Shown piece by piece: positions 63,748 to 64,000 of a stretch of 64,000 nucleotides of DNA; position 1 is the stretch's first letter, and each line of letters opens with the position of its first letter. This DNA is from Chitinophagales bacterium. Its GTDB lineage: Bacteria > Bacteroidota > Bacteroidia > Chitinophagales > UBA2359. The translations under genes and the position numbers were made by a program. The notes beneath the pieces were generated by a model that had not been told where the DNA came from, searched no databases, and worked only from the letters and a program-made list of their open reading frames with translations. The stretch lies in contig JAHDFD010000014.1 of NCBI GenBank assembly GCA_020628375.1, positions 1 through 64,000 on the forward strand, in the 5' to 3' direction.

Positions 63748-64000
63748 ATGCTTAATACTTATCTGATAATTTATGGTGCTTCTTTATTGATTGCAATTGG
63801 AGTAAATTACTTTTTATTAAAAAAGTATGCCGAATGGGGCGTTAAAGATCATGAGGAAGAAGGACAAGAAAGATGGGTAAGTATTACGAAACCGGCTGTT
63901 GGTGGTATTGGTTTCTTCATTATGTTTGTGATAGCCTTTGCTTATGTAATATTAACAAAGTCGTTTACGAGCTTTAACCTACCTGTTATCGGATTCATTT
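63748..64000 (+). CDS. WecA/MraY-family undecaprenyl-phosphate sugar-1-phosphate transferase (5' part)
   Basis: The coding frame starts at the ATG at 63748 and is open to the window edge, about 84 codons. The first membrane helix (LIIYGASLLIAIGVNYFLL) is followed by a charged loop with QERWVSITKPAVGGIGFFIM, resembling the PxxGGxxxF motif near the first loop of WecA/MraY-type transferases. A second helix (IMFVIAFAYVIL) follows. This family loads the first sugar phosphate onto the undecaprenyl lipid for cell-wall or surface polysaccharide. The rest of the gene is outside the window. Confidence 0.7.
   Translation, partial: MLNTYLIIYGASLLIAIGVNYFLLKKYAEWGVKDHEEEGQERWVSITKPAVGGIGFFIMFVIAFAYVILTKSFTSFNLPVIGFI

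Overview
The window reads as a low-GC chromosome segment from a free-living member of the Bacteroidota. The evidence is a short primary sigma factor, a PorP/SprF protein next to a protein with a type IX secretion type B (CHU_C) sorting domain, families found mainly in Bacteroidota (DUF4837, DUF4834), and promoter-like TAnnTTTG boxes. I cannot name a genus. No rRNA, tRNA or CRISPR array was recognised.

Layout. 0.6-4 kb: adenine salvage (apt), an LD-carboxypeptidase, a ParDE-type toxin-antitoxin pair and an ABC permease whose start codon is unclear. 4.4-20.4 kb: mostly housekeeping genes (gltX, rpoD, a MoxR ATPase, uvrA, htpG) mixed with secreted or envelope proteins (serine hydrolase lipoprotein, BNR-repeat protein, LolA-like protein, DUF1761). 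20.8-26 kb: surface and secretion genes around a tandem array of 37-bp hairpin units. 26-35 kb: the most informative part. dnaN, three perfect 16-bp parS sites within 3.3 kb, mnmG, nadD and a 1.07-kb non-coding stretch with paired DnaA boxes, an AT-rich tract and a four-copy array of exact 32-bp period. I infer that this is the replication origin/partition region. 35-42 kb: a GrpE-like protein, a von Willebrand A membrane protein, a membrane coiled-coil/H3TH protein, an OmpA protein and a LytTR response regulator. 42-53 kb: acetyltransferase, TPM protein, EEP nuclease, two adjacent rhomboids, accA, a CoA-transferase, an HxlR regulator, a VOC protein and an oxidoreductase. 53-56 kb: an accessory patch with a MITE-like repeat, a NUDIX hydrolase and an AAA ATPase/DUF4276 pair resembling two-gene phage-defence modules. 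56-64 kb: YfhO, Dps, MscS, EF-P, ThiH, a HesB/IscA protein and the 5' part of a WecA/MraY-type transferase cut by the window edge.

The window is rich in small non-autonomous palindromic elements: a 126-bp MITE-like family (three copies, two with 6-bp target duplications and a paired change in both hairpin arms); a 144-146-bp family (two copies, one with a clean 6-bp duplication); a roughly 100-bp palindrome family with a TAGC-NNN-GCTA centre (three copies); an about 47-bp interspersed repeat (four copies, two framing one of the palindromes); and the 37-bp hairpin array. None of these has a transposase in the window.

The strongest candidates for something undescribed are the origin-proximal 32-bp array beside an orphan InsA-like DNA-binding protein, and the AAA/DUF4276 pair. 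All functional statements rest on motif recognition by eye; no database search was run.
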